NCBI GenBank assembly: GCA_008080745.1 | Contig: SHMX01000003.1 | Span: 468,971-532,970, forward strand | Direction of reading: 5' to 3' | Length of the DNA: 64,000 nucleotides | Origin: Candidatus Thorarchaeota archaeon | GTDB taxonomy: Archaea; Asgardarchaeota; Thorarchaeia; Thorarchaeales; Thorarchaeaceae | Shown here: positions 54,839 to 63,640 of the stretch, piece after piece | Position numbering within the stretch: the first letter of the stretch is position 1 | Layout of the letters: every line of letters starts with the position of its first letter | Translations under genes and position numbers: made by a program | Notes under the pieces: model-generated | What the model was told of the DNA's origin: nothing | Database searches by the model: none | What the model saw: only the letters and a program-made list of their open reading frames with translations

Positions 54839-56074
54839 ATGGCGGAAAAATACAAGAACGAATCAAGACTCGAACTCGGCCCCGTAGAGGGCGATCTAGA
54901 GTTGGACAGGGTTGACAGAATCTATCCCAAAGAGGGAGAAGAGATTGTTGTCAACGGAAAAATCACGATAAAAGGTGAAACCGAAATAGAAGGAACGCTA
55001 AGGGCTCATAGTATTGAGCTCAAGAGCAGAGACCGACTCACGATTAATGGAGATCTGATTCTACAGGGTGATGCATCGGCAAAAAGGGGTAGCCTAATAG
55101 TTGAAGGTTCTGCAACAGGACGTCATTTCGAAGTTGGCGGAAGTTTCAGTGTAGGAGAAGACCTGCAATGTGAAGCAGCCCGCGGCGGAGGATCGGTCAA
55201 AGTTGTAGGTAATGCGACTGCTCAGAGAATCATGGGTGGTGGCTCTGTAAAAATCGAAGGAGATGCCAAAGTTGCTCGACTTCAAGGTGGCGGCTCAGTA
55301 AAAGTAGGCCGACTCATAACTTCTGATGAACTCAGTGCAGGAGGTTCTGGAAAGGTCAACCAAGGTAAGATTGGGAAAGTTGAGGTCGGAGGCAGTTTCA
55401 AATCAGTTGGGCCAGTAGAGGTCGAAGATATTGATGTTGGCGGCTCCGTTAAGCTAGCAGGCGGTTCCAAAGTAGAGATGATAGATGTTGGAGGCGCATT
55501 GAAAACTGACGGCGATTTGGAGTTCGGAGAGATCGATGTAGGTGGAGCTGTTAAAATTTCTGGGAACGCAAGAGGCAAGACGATAGACGTTGGAGGTACT
55601 GTTGTGATTGGCGGAACTCTCCATATTGGTAATATCGATGTCGGCGGAAAGGTAGAAGTTGATGAAGATCTCCACTGTGAACGAAAGATCAAAGTCGGTG
55701 GAACTGTCAGTGTTGGTGGAAGAATCCACACGTATCGAATAGTTGTTGGTGGAAGAATCGATGCAGAATACATCAAGGCCACTGACGGATTCCGTGTAGG
55801 TAAGAGAGCAGAAGTCACTGGTAATGTCGAATCGGGTGAGATTCTTATCCGAGAACGTGCTCGCACAAAATCTCTCTATGGTGAGGAAATCAGAATCGAA
55901 GAGCGCTCTCGAGTAGGAGCAGTATACGGACGCACTATCTATATTGAACGCGACGCAATTGTCGAGGGTGAAGTCCTGTATACCGAAGCCCTTGATTCAG
56001 AAGATGGTGTCAAGTTCAGAGTGGAGCCAAAGAAGGTAGACCAACTTCCTCCACCAGAACAAGTCTTAGAGTAG
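54839..56074 (+). CDS. Bactofilin-like beta-helix protein with thirteen 17-residue repeats
   Basis: A 411-aa, low-complexity protein of the polymer-forming (bactofilin-like) type. Gly-Gly pairs recur at residues 100, 117, 134, 151, 168, 184, 201, 218, 235, 252, 269, 287 and 304, giving a 16-18 residue period with consensus GGSVK-x-x-G-x6-IDV. That is about one turn of a right-handed beta-helix, the bactofilin fold. Similar but looser turns flank the block (GDLILQGDASAKRGSLIVEG; RERARTKSLYGEEIRIEERS). There is no signal peptide or membrane helix; it is cytosolic. It is longer than usual bactofilins (120-200 aa). A polymer or surface-attached scaffold is the likely role. Its own TATA box and ribosome site are seen. 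Confidence 0.8.
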   Translation: MAEKYKNESRLELGPVEGDLELDRVDRIYPKEGEEIVVNGKITIKGETEIEGTLRAHSIELKSRDRLTINGDLILQGDASAKRGSLIVEGSATGRHFEVGGSFSVGEDLQCEAARGGGSVKVVGNATAQRIMGGGSVKIEGDAKVARLQGGGSVKVGRLITSDELSAGGSGKVNQGKIGKVEVGGSFKSVGPVEVEDIDVGGSVKLAGGSKVEMIDVGGALKTDGDLEFGEIDVGGAVKISGNARGKTIDVGGTVVIGGTLHIGNIDVGGKVEVDEDLHCERKIKVGGTVSVGGRIHTYRIVVGGRIDAEYIKATDGFRVGKRAEVTGNVESGEILIRERARTKSLYGEEIRIEERSRVGAVYGRTIYIERDAIVEGEVLYTEALDSEDGVKFRVEPKKVDQLPPPEQVLE

Positions 56075-56151
56075 ATCGTGCAACACAGAAGATGGCCTCA
56101 CTCTGGGAGTTCACCGCCATCTCTTTGTTCACAACGTGAGGCCTGAATCTT

Positions 56152-56170
56152 AAGGGGGCTCTGCCCCCTT
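56152..56170. terminator. Hairpins between the bactofilin-like and methyltransferase genes
   Basis: A perfect 8-bp stem AAGGGGGC/GCCCCCTT with loop TCT. A second, longer-range pair GGCCTCAC/GTGAGGCC lies just upstream (about 56094-56143). Either can end both convergent transcripts, though no long T-run follows. Confidence 0.5.
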
Positions 56171-56182
56171 CTCACATCAGTC

Positions 56183-56974
56183 TTAAGTGCTCCTTTTTCT
56201 CAATATTAAAATTCTCCTTCCACTTTCAGTGGTATAAGGTTCCATATCAAAACCACCAAGTTCTTGCACTACTTCAAAACCAGTAAAGTAAACTAGGAGA
56301 TCTGCCTCTCGATTGAAGATGACCGATGCTCCTGATGTGACCTCAATAAGTTCCTCCCTCTCACCTTTTGGGTCAGATACGATATATCGTAAATCAAGTC
56401 TAAGAATCTGTTTTACAAAATCAACGTGAAACTCTCCTTCTCGTATCACACTTCTACCGTCTTCCAATTGAACAGGATTATCTTGGAACTTTGCATGCTC
56501 ATTCATGGTAGCTCCAGCAAACAAGTCAAGAATAAACAGACCATCATCTGACAGATGAGCATGTATGGAAGACAAGGTGGAAAGCTGTTCTTCCGTTGTC
56601 ATAGCATGTCCGAAGGAATTTGGAATTATAATCAGGGCAAATTTCTTGTCTAATGAGAAGTTTAGCATGCTTCCTGAAACGTATTCTATACGACTTCGAA
56701 CATCTTCAGGGAGTTTGTTTAGCAGGTTTTCAGCATGGATTAACATTGAGGGAGATGATTCCAAAGCGGTCACATGAAATCCGTGTTTAGCTAGATAGCG
56801 AGCGACTCGGCCAGTTCCAGCTGCTATATCAAGAATGGGAGAACCACACCTCTTTGCATATTCTAGATAGAATGGTAGGTCGCTATTGTCAGAAAACAAC
56901 TCGTAAAATTCTGCAACCCCCTCATAACCCGGACCAATATTCTCGAAAAAACTCTCCTCTTTCATATGCCTCAT
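56183..56974 (-). CDS. SAM-dependent methyltransferase (class I)
   Basis: A 263-aa class I methyltransferase. Motif I is ILDIAAGTGRVARYLA, motif II is VTALESSPSML, and the later loop is ALIIIPNSFGHAMT. It resembles small-molecule methyltransferases of the UbiE/Tam group; the substrate is unknown. It lies 62 bp downstream of fwdA on the same strand, where fwdC is often found in methanogens, so co-transcription is possible but a functional link is not shown. The start may be ATG 56974 or 56965. Confidence 0.8.
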   Translation of the reverse strand: MRHMKEESFFENIGPGYEGVAEFYELFSDNSDLPFYLEYAKRCGSPILDIAAGTGRVARYLAKHGFHVTALESSPSMLIHAENLLNKLPEDVRSRIEYVSGSMLNFSLDKKFALIIIPNSFGHAMTTEEQLSTLSSIHAHLSDDGLFILDLFAGATMNEHAKFQDNPVQLEDGRSVIREGEFHVDFVKQILRLDLRYIVSDPKGEREELIEVTSGASVIFNREADLLVYFTGFEVVQELGGFDMEPYTTESGRRILILRKRST

Positions 56975-57036
56975 CTCTGGTGCTATTCAAAGCAGTATAT
57001 CAATAATTACTCAATGCAATATCTGTTTCTTTTCGC

Positions 57037-58758
57037 CTAGATGGAAATAACGTGTTCGTAAGGCCGTCGATATCGTTCGGGAACAGGATAATTGTTGAAG
57101 GAGTGAGTATACCACCGCTTGAAAAGGCCCTGCAATTCTTGAGTCACTCGAGCCGCCAGACTCTTTTCAACACTGGGTGACACAGACCAAACTCGTCCAT
57201 TTTGGGTCTTCTCAATTGTTCCTTCTTTCGCTACTACCAGACCATTCTTGATGGTCAGATAGCTGTTTTCAAACAACGAGATGATTTTCTGAGGGTTATC
57301 AGCGAGATTGATCTTCGTAGGATCACTATCTAGTACACAGATATCAGCATCTGCTCCCACACCAAGATTGCCCTTGTCTTTCTCTAGACCAAGAATTTTA
57401 CTTGGAGCTGCACGAGTGGAGATAGCTACTTCGTAGATAGACCATTCTCTATCGATTTCGGATAAGTGGGACCGTTCATGGACTATAGGATGCACCTTCT
57501 CCAACCATTCTGTCCGCTGTTTCTTGCTCATGAGCCACGATAGAACTAGAGGGTATTTTGTGAAAGGTCCTCCATTGGGATGGTCAGTAGTCATTACCAC
57601 TCGCCAGAGATCATCTACGTTGAGTGCAAACTCTAACGGTGTTGCCCATTGGATGGTATTAGCAGGAGATTTTGGATCATAAGTATAGGGAACAATACCA
57701 GCTCCACCCGGTAATTCAGCATCAACTGAGAGATTGGCCCATTTTGCACCAGTCATTTTGTGCAAAGCAAATTGAAAGGGTCCGTCACCAGTCATTGTAG
57801 TAGCAGGGCCAAACGTAATTTGTCCAAGATCTACGGTAAAGTGAGTGTTCTTTTTGAAATAGTCTGCAAATCGCAGACCACCAGAGGCTACATCTTTCCA
57901 CTCAGGAACACCTCCTTCGACCATACCAAGACAGTCAAAGGACATGTGGGCAAGATGTGCTACCGCTTTACGCTTACCAAATCCACGGATATCACGTAGG
58001 GCATCAAGGGTCTCTATGGTAGTTTCTACATTTCCGACCCTGCCCAAATTATTTGGATGCAGATGGATAGTATGGGGCAATCCTAGACTCTCAACAGCTT
58101 GACAGAGTCCTCGAATAATCTCTCTGGGTGTTATGTCCCAGTCGGGAACAGGGGTATTAATTCGTCGGATATTACGACCGTGAGCCCATGCATAGGTTCC
58201 ACCAGGATTTACAATCTTAACACCCCAACCACCAGTGCTTTTGAGAAGCCAGGCAATATAACCCTTCAGACCCTCTAGGTCTTGTTCCTTGATGTAGTGA
58301 AATGTGATTACGCTATTGCAGAACATAGGAAGCATAGCTAGGTCAAGATTGGGAATATCCACAAGTTCCTCCCATGCTCCAAGTGCCTTAAGCGCAGGAA
58401 GAGCTGGCTCAACAACAGTGGTGTAACCCATTGCAGAGTAGAGATAACCTGTGACGTACGAACTCGGCATAGTGGTCCCAACACCACTTCTAGTTCCGCG
58501 TGTGCGGGGAATTGAGAGACCTCTGTGGTCTTCGGGGCACATCATCCGACCCATCCCCAGCTTGCTTCCGATGATATGAGCATGCATATCTACACCACCG
58601 GGAAGAACAGCTCTTTTCTTCACATCGATGACTTGAGCAGACTCTGATACCTTCTCAACAATCTTTCCTTCAGATATACAGATATCCATTAATTCACCAT
58701 CGATTTCGTGAATGGGATCGTAGACCCGTGCATTCTTCAAGAGGTGGTCTTCGGTCAT
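57037..58758 (-). CDS. fwdA: Formylmethanofuran dehydrogenase subunit A
   Basis: A 573-aa amidohydrolase-fold subunit that transfers the formyl group to methanofuran. The zinc site begins GGVDMHAHIIG (His59, His61). GVKIVNPGGTYAWAHGRN holds the carboxylated-Lys candidate, and TTDHPNGGPFTKYP holds the catalytic Asp. Length fits the family (about 570 aa). Its first codons overlap the end of fwdB by 4 bp. It belongs to an archaeal CO2/formate-to-C1 pathway. Confidence 0.95.
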   Translation of the reverse strand: MTEDHLLKNARVYDPIHEIDGELMDICISEGKIVEKVSESAQVIDVKKRAVLPGGVDMHAHIIGSKLGMGRMMCPEDHRGLSIPRTRGTRSGVGTTMPSSYVTGYLYSAMGYTTVVEPALPALKALGAWEELVDIPNLDLAMLPMFCNSVITFHYIKEQDLEGLKGYIAWLLKSTGGWGVKIVNPGGTYAWAHGRNIRRINTPVPDWDITPREIIRGLCQAVESLGLPHTIHLHPNNLGRVGNVETTIETLDALRDIRGFGKRKAVAHLAHMSFDCLGMVEGGVPEWKDVASGGLRFADYFKKNTHFTVDLGQITFGPATTMTGDGPFQFALHKMTGAKWANLSVDAELPGGAGIVPYTYDPKSPANTIQWATPLEFALNVDDLWRVVMTTDHPNGGPFTKYPLVLSWLMSKKQRTEWLEKVHPIVHERSHLSEIDREWSIYEVAISTRAAPSKILGLEKDKGNLGVGADADICVLDSDPTKINLADNPQKIISLFENSYLTIKNGLVVAKEGTIEKTQNGRVWSVSPSVEKSLAARVTQELQGLFKRWYTHSFNNYPVPERYRRPYEHVISI

Positions 58759-60053
58759 TGCATGACCTCCTCAAGCTGTTCATAGATCATTTGCAACACT
58801 TCACGGTCAGGGATAATACCCTCTGGTGGATTCATAACCTTCTTCAGATAGAGGGGAAGACCATCCATCCTTACTGCCGCTCCATCACATTCAATACCAG
58901 CTATCGCAGTGGGAATATTTACCTCCGCAAAAAGAGAGGTCAGGTTTCTCTTAGGGTCAATGTTAATGACAGGAATTTTGCGAATGTGAGATACCGCAAC
59001 TTTTGGGAAATGAGCCACGGGATCTGCACCAATGTTCAGAAGAACATCGACCTCGCCACGTCGAAGTAGATCCACAGCAGTATACTCTCCTGGTTGGTAA
59101 CGTGGGAACCCGCGTGAGAAATCTACTGCAAATGGATACCCTGTGGTCCAAGTCAATGTCTTGTTTGCCCCTGCCACATTGTAATGACCACGCATGGACA
59201 TCATGTTCCATTTGGTGTAGCTGTTCAAATCCTGTACGAGCCGAATAGCAGCATCAACATTGTGATGACGCCCGTGTGATTGAGTGAGACCTAGGCCAAA
59301 GAAGAGAATACCATATTTTGCTGATTTCATCCTTTCAGCGAGTTCTCTAATCGTATCAATTGGAACACCTCCAACCTCACTCACATCAATCTCATGACCA
59401 CGAACTAATGCCCGAAGAGCGGAAAGTACCTCAAGGTCTCGGCCAGGTTCTACTTTGACAAATCTATCAGCTAAAGTAGCTGTAATGCTTTTTCGAATAT
59501 CAAAGACCCATACCTCTCTATCGGTCCGGGGGTCGTGTATGAATTCACCAGGGGGCTTGACAAATCGACTAATATGCCGCGGATGGGCAAATTGAGGATT
59601 AGACCCCCAGTATATCACGAGGTCTGCTCTGTTTTTGACCTCGGCTAAGGAACCCGCTGCCTCCCCAGACTCCTGAGTGCCAAGAATGGTGGGTCCGTGA
59701 CAGACAGAAGAAGTGTTGTCAACAATTGCTCCCACTAGGTCTGCAATTTTGTAAGCCTCGCGATGAGCATCGTTCTCAACGGATGATAATCCATAGATGA
59801 GGGGGCGTCTTGCATTTTTTAGAAGATCAACACAGTGAGAAATAGCAGTTTTCAATTCCACTGTTTGATGCGAGTCACCGTCTCTAATCTCAGGATGTTC
59901 CAGTCGATCATCAAGATGATGAAGGAATTTTGATTTGCTAATTGCACATCCATGCTCATTCTTGATAATTCGTCCATTGTCAACATGAATAATCAAATCA
60001 TCGCAAAGACAACCGCAGAAGGGACAAACAACATCTGGAATTGATATTCCCAT
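58755..60053 (-). CDS. fwdB: Formylmethanofuran dehydrogenase subunit B
   Basis: A 432-aa molybdopterin-type subunit. The N-terminal 4Fe-4S ligands are CPFCGCLCDD (Cys10, Cys13, Cys17) and Cys36 in HGCAISK. NTSSVCHGPTILGTQESG carries the Cys that coordinates Mo or W (no selenocysteine codon). The rest is the bis-pterin-binding body (IDPKRNLTS). It reduces CO2 to formate, which FwdA then fixes onto methanofuran. It is 6 bp after fwdD. Confidence 0.95.
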   Translation of the reverse strand: MGISIPDVVCPFCGCLCDDLIIHVDNGRIIKNEHGCAISKSKFLHHLDDRLEHPEIRDGDSHQTVELKTAISHCVDLLKNARRPLIYGLSSVENDAHREAYKIADLVGAIVDNTSSVCHGPTILGTQESGEAAGSLAEVKNRADLVIYWGSNPQFAHPRHISRFVKPPGEFIHDPRTDREVWVFDIRKSITATLADRFVKVEPGRDLEVLSALRALVRGHEIDVSEVGGVPIDTIRELAERMKSAKYGILFFGLGLTQSHGRHHNVDAAIRLVQDLNSYTKWNMMSMRGHYNVAGANKTLTWTTGYPFAVDFSRGFPRYQPGEYTAVDLLRRGEVDVLLNIGADPVAHFPKVAVSHIRKIPVINIDPKRNLTSLFAEVNIPTAIAGIECDGAAVRMDGLPLYLKKVMNPPEGIIPDREVLQMIYEQLEEVMQ

Positions 60054-60059
60054 TTATGG

Positions 60060-60443
60060 TCACTCCATCAGTTCCTCAATGGATAGAATGGTCTCATCTT
60101 TGGCTGCAAAGATTATTGCCTCCATCTCCTTGAAACGTGGCATACCCGTCATCTCTGTATCCGCATTCATTATCATGTTCGCATAGGGTCCACATGGAAT
60201 AAATGCAACCCCAGGCTCTGCACGTCTATCTAGCTTGCTTCGAACAATAACAGACCCTTCTATGGTCTCAACACGAACAGGATCGCCCTCTTCTATATCT
60301 AAAACAGAAAACGTTGTCTTGTCAAGTTCACATACTGCAACGGCCTCAAAATATTCAGGGGATAATTTTCCGACCTCCATGCTCACTCCCTGTCTTAGAG
60401 TTCGACCAGTGGTTAGTTTGACCTTGACTCCGGTTTTCGACAT
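60060..60443 (-). CDS. fwdD: Formylmethanofuran dehydrogenase subunit D
   Basis: A 127-aa molybdopterin-dinucleotide-binding domain. It starts MSKTGVKVKLTTGRTLRQG and contains the beta-barrel segments VLDIEEGDPVRVETIEGSVI and FIPCGPYANMIMN, contacting the pterin cofactor with FwdB. The frame is open to 60710, but the extra 89 residues are non-homologous and cross the divergent promoter, so ATG 60443 is the start. First gene of fwdDBA. Confidence 0.92.
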   Translation of the reverse strand: MSKTGVKVKLTTGRTLRQGVSMEVGKLSPEYFEAVAVCELDKTTFSVLDIEEGDPVRVETIEGSVIVRSKLDRRAEPGVAFIPCGPYANMIMNADTEMTGMPRFKEMEAIIFAAKDETILSIEELME

Positions 60444-60540
60444 ACTATCACAGACAGAGTCTATACAGAATACCATAGAAAATAGCAGTTGCGGTGAGTC
60501 GAAAGAACAATCCAAAAAAAATTGTAAAATTTCGACTGAT

Positions 60541-60549
60541 AGTTTATAT
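60541..60549 (+). promoter_or_regulatory. TATA box of the solute-binding-protein gene
   Basis: AGTTTATAT is about 25 nt before ATG 60570 and no ribosome site intervenes; the message is probably leaderless. Confidence 0.5.
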
Positions 60550-60569
60550 TCTTTCAAATCAGCGTCGTG

Positions 60570-63449
60570 ATGGCGACAACCTTGAAGTTTTACCATGGAA
60601 TACTTGCGATATGTTTTGTGCTGCTTCTGATTCCTACCAACAGTCAAGCTGTTGTAATTAGTGGAGATCCGAATGCAAATGGACCATATGTTGATACAAT
60701 TGAGTTTCATGTAATGTCATCTTCTGACACTCGAAATGCACTTCTCAATGACAGTATAGACATCATCGGAGATATGATCGGACGAGATTATTTAGACACG
60801 CTTGAAGACTCAAATGTAGATATTGAAGATACATTCTATAACGGATATGGTACTGTCTACATCAGAACAAATAGATATCCATTGAATGTCACAGCACTAC
60901 GAAGAGCTTTTGCGTACTCGTTCAATAAAACGTATATCTCCGAAGAGTACTACAATGGAACAGTAACTCCGATTGATTCGGTACAACCTCTATCAAATCC
61001 GTTCAATATTGATAGTGAATACACCGATACCTATTATGACCTGGATAATGACACAGGAGCCATATTATTGGCACAAGCTGGTTTTTCTGATATTGATGAT
61101 GACGGAGATTTGGATGCTCCTAATGGAACAGCATTTCAGGTGGTAGTTGATTGCTTAGATTCAGGTGCAAACCAAGAAATTGGTATCGAATCTGTTGCAG
61201 CTCTAACAAGACTAAAAATCAATGCCACGGTAAATATTGTTGATATAGGAACATGGTTGGATAAAATTGCGAATACTGGCGATTATGACATGATTGTATT
61301 GGCCAAAACAGGATTTACCTCAGACCCAACATGGATGGCAGACCGGTATAGTTCCAATATGGCAAATTCAGTTAGTATGAATCCAACAGGCTTCGCCAAT
61401 TCGACGTTTGACAGTTGGATTCAACAATTAAAATATGGAACAACATGGACCGAAGTGAAGGAAGCTGCTACGGCTATGCAGGAGATATTACACTATGAAT
61501 GTCCGGAGGTTCCAATTTATAATGGGTACGCATACTATGCACAAAGGAATGATACGTATCAGAATTTTGTAAATGAACTTCTATATGGAACTCCATCCTA
61601 CTGGACTAGTATGAAAGCCAGACTCCAAACCGATGAAGGTGGAGCTCTTGGTGGTACTCTCCGTGTTGGTACCAAAGACAACCACAGTACATTCAACTTT
61701 ATGGAGGAAGTATCTACAACACAGAGAATCGAATTAATTGATGACCTGCTATGGGACACACTTCTTAAAGAAACACCTGAAAAAGAAATGATACCTTGGA
61801 TAGCTGAAGACTGGGACATAAGAACCAACGAAAGTGACCCATCCATTGATGATGGACATGTGGTGTACACATTTTACTTGGTAAAGAATGCATCATTTAC
61901 AGATGGGCATCCACTAACTGCAGACGATGTTGCATTTTCTCTATGGTTTTATGCTAATGAGTCTTCAAACCCCTATGAGCAAAATTTGGTAAATATGCTC
62001 CGAGCGGATGCAATCTCATCATATATTCTCCAAGTCGAATTTTCAACATCCACATTCTGGAATCTATATCATACAGGTCTGAGCCCAATTATGCCAGAAC
62101 ATATCATGAGTGCCTATGCACCCAATGAATATCTCTTATGGAATCCAGATCCCAACACAGAGGAAATGGTTACCTCTGGCCCCTTCAATGTTAGTCAATA
62201 TCACATAGGTTCTAACTATACACTCGAAAGAGTTCCAACCCATTGGAAGCATCTACCACAGCGTGATGACTCACAAGCACCAATTGTAGATGATACCGCT
62301 GATTTTACCATAGGTTGGGGTACACCTAGTGTGAGTATATTTTGGGATGCAAATGATGCATATCCATACTCTTATCGAATCCTGAAGAACGGCACTGTTC
62401 AAGAGTCGGGATTATGGGATGGGTCCTTTATTCAGTATAATATCGCTGAGACCCTCGAACTAGGAGTGCATAACTACACAATTGAATTCAAAGACTGGGG
62501 TGGAAGAACATCAACAGATATGGTGCTAATTACTGTTGTAGATCATCAAGACCCAATCATTGACACATTTGGCAATTCAGCTTATCAGTATATGACCACG
62601 GGTCATTGGCTCAATTTCACCTGTTATGATGACCATCCAGATTCCTATGAGTTCTATGCGAACGATGCGCTCATAGATTCATGGGATTGGACCGGAGAGG
62701 ACCTTGGATTCAATATCGATGGATATGCAATTGGTGTGTGGAACTTCACATTACTTCTGAACGATACCAGTGGTAACATGGCAAGTGAATCTGCTTTTAT
62801 CACAGTATATGAATCTGCTAATCCATTAAACGAGGCGCCAGACTCATACGTATACCAATACGGAACAGAGGGACACTGGTTGAATTGGACCTTGTTTGAT
62901 GTAGCCCCTGACTCCTATGAGTTCTATGTCAATGATGAATTAGAGAGCTCTGGAGACTGGACAGGAGAGAACCTGAATTTCCCTGTGGATGGTTATGGTT
63001 TGGGTATCTGGGAGTTCACTCTGTTTGTGAACGATACTAGTGGAAACTCTGCACAAAGTACTGCTTTCGTGATTGTCGAGGATGCAGAAGATCCTGTTCT
63101 CAACGACCCAGAGGACATCCAGTATGTTGAGGGATCAACAGACAACTGGATTCATTGGCAAGTGAATGATGTTCTACCTGATAGCTATGTTCTATATCGA
63201 AATGGCACTCCTGTGGCTTCAGGAAGTTGGAGTAATGGATTCCTGAATATCTCTATTGATAATCTGGACCCAGGTGTGTACAGATATAGACTTGTTGTAA
63301 GCGATACTAGCGGAAACACAGCTGAGAGTACAGTATTAGTCACTGTAGCTCCAGCTATTGTCCCACCACCATTATCAATAATACTAATCGGTTCTGGAAT
63401 CGGTATAGTCTGTATTGTGATTGTGATAATCGCTCTCAGACGGAAATAA
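60570..63449 (+). CDS. Circularly permuted family-5 solute-binding protein with four Ig-like repeats and C-terminal anchor
   Basis: A 959-aa ectoprotein. Signal peptide: residues 1-27. Residues about 37-345 match the C-terminal half of SBP_bac_5 (DppA/OppA) proteins: GPYVDTIEFHVMSSSDTRNA, YIRTNRYPLNVTALRRAFAY and AILLAQAGF. Residues about 355-560 match the N-terminal half: GGTLRVGTKDNHSTFNF, FTDGHPLTADDVAFSLWFY and TSGPFNVSQYHIGSNYTLER. The order is thus swapped. Four Ig-like repeats of about 88 residues follow (568-925), each ending near D-T/W-S/G-G-N/R. A membrane helix (about 932-954) ends in RRK. Likely a peptide- or oligosaccharide-binding receptor; no permease genes are seen nearby. Confidence 0.85.
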   Translation: MATTLKFYHGILAICFVLLLIPTNSQAVVISGDPNANGPYVDTIEFHVMSSSDTRNALLNDSIDIIGDMIGRDYLDTLEDSNVDIEDTFYNGYGTVYIRTNRYPLNVTALRRAFAYSFNKTYISEEYYNGTVTPIDSVQPLSNPFNIDSEYTDTYYDLDNDTGAILLAQAGFSDIDDDGDLDAPNGTAFQVVVDCLDSGANQEIGIESVAALTRLKINATVNIVDIGTWLDKIANTGDYDMIVLAKTGFTSDPTWMADRYSSNMANSVSMNPTGFANSTFDSWIQQLKYGTTWTEVKEAATAMQEILHYECPEVPIYNGYAYYAQRNDTYQNFVNELLYGTPSYWTSMKARLQTDEGGALGGTLRVGTKDNHSTFNFMEEVSTTQRIELIDDLLWDTLLKETPEKEMIPWIAEDWDIRTNESDPSIDDGHVVYTFYLVKNASFTDGHPLTADDVAFSLWFYANESSNPYEQNLVNMLRADAISSYILQVEFSTSTFWNLYHTGLSPIMPEHIMSAYAPNEYLLWNPDPNTEEMVTSGPFNVSQYHIGSNYTLERVPTHWKHLPQRDDSQAPIVDDTADFTIGWGTPSVSIFWDANDAYPYSYRILKNGTVQESGLWDGSFIQYNIAETLELGVHNYTIEFKDWGGRTSTDMVLITVVDHQDPIIDTFGNSAYQYMTTGHWLNFTCYDDHPDSYEFYANDALIDSWDWTGEDLGFNIDGYAIGVWNFTLLLNDTSGNMASESAFITVYESANPLNEAPDSYVYQYGTEGHWLNWTLFDVAPDSYEFYVNDELESSGDWTGENLNFPVDGYGLGIWEFTLFVNDTSGNSAQSTAFVIVEDAEDPVLNDPEDIQYVEGSTDNWIHWQVNDVLPDSYVLYRNGTPVASGSWSNGFLNISIDNLDPGVYRYRLVVSDTSGNTAESTVLVTVAPAIVPPPLSIILIGSGIGIVCIVIVIIALRRK

Positions 63450-63459
63450 TAGAACCTAC

Positions 63460-63492
63460 GATGGCCAACCCGGCCATCTCTTCATTTTTTTT
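63460..63492 (+). terminator. Terminator after the solute-binding-protein gene
   Basis: A 7-bp stem GATGGCC/GGCCATC (63460-63466 with 63472-63478), loop AACCC, is followed by TCTTCATTTTTTTTATT. Confidence 0.75.
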
Positions 63493-63640
63493 ATTACTTT
63501 TGTTAAAGAAAATTCCACTCGCGGATTATCGTATCTACTATTAACCTCTCAAGATCAATCCATAGGTTACTTCGAAGAGTTTATCAGACTCGCCTCTCGG
63601 ATTCGCACAAAGCTCGAAGCCAATTCAGGCGGATATTATT

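Noticed and set aside
55282-55866. 194-aa open frame antisense to the bactofilin-like gene
   Set aside because: It is a shadow of the 51-nt repeat: Pro/Thr/Ser-rich translation with the same period, no ribosome site, and the opposite strand is clearly coding.
54839-56074. Regular 51-nt spacing considered as a CRISPR or DNA satellite
   Set aside because: The repeat is at protein level: the reading frame is continuous and the DNA copies differ at third positions; no identical direct repeats or spacers are present.
60444-60710. 89-codon N-terminal extension of fwdD
   Set aside because: It crosses the divergent promoter and the start of the solute-binding-protein gene, and FwdD homology begins at MSKTGVKV.
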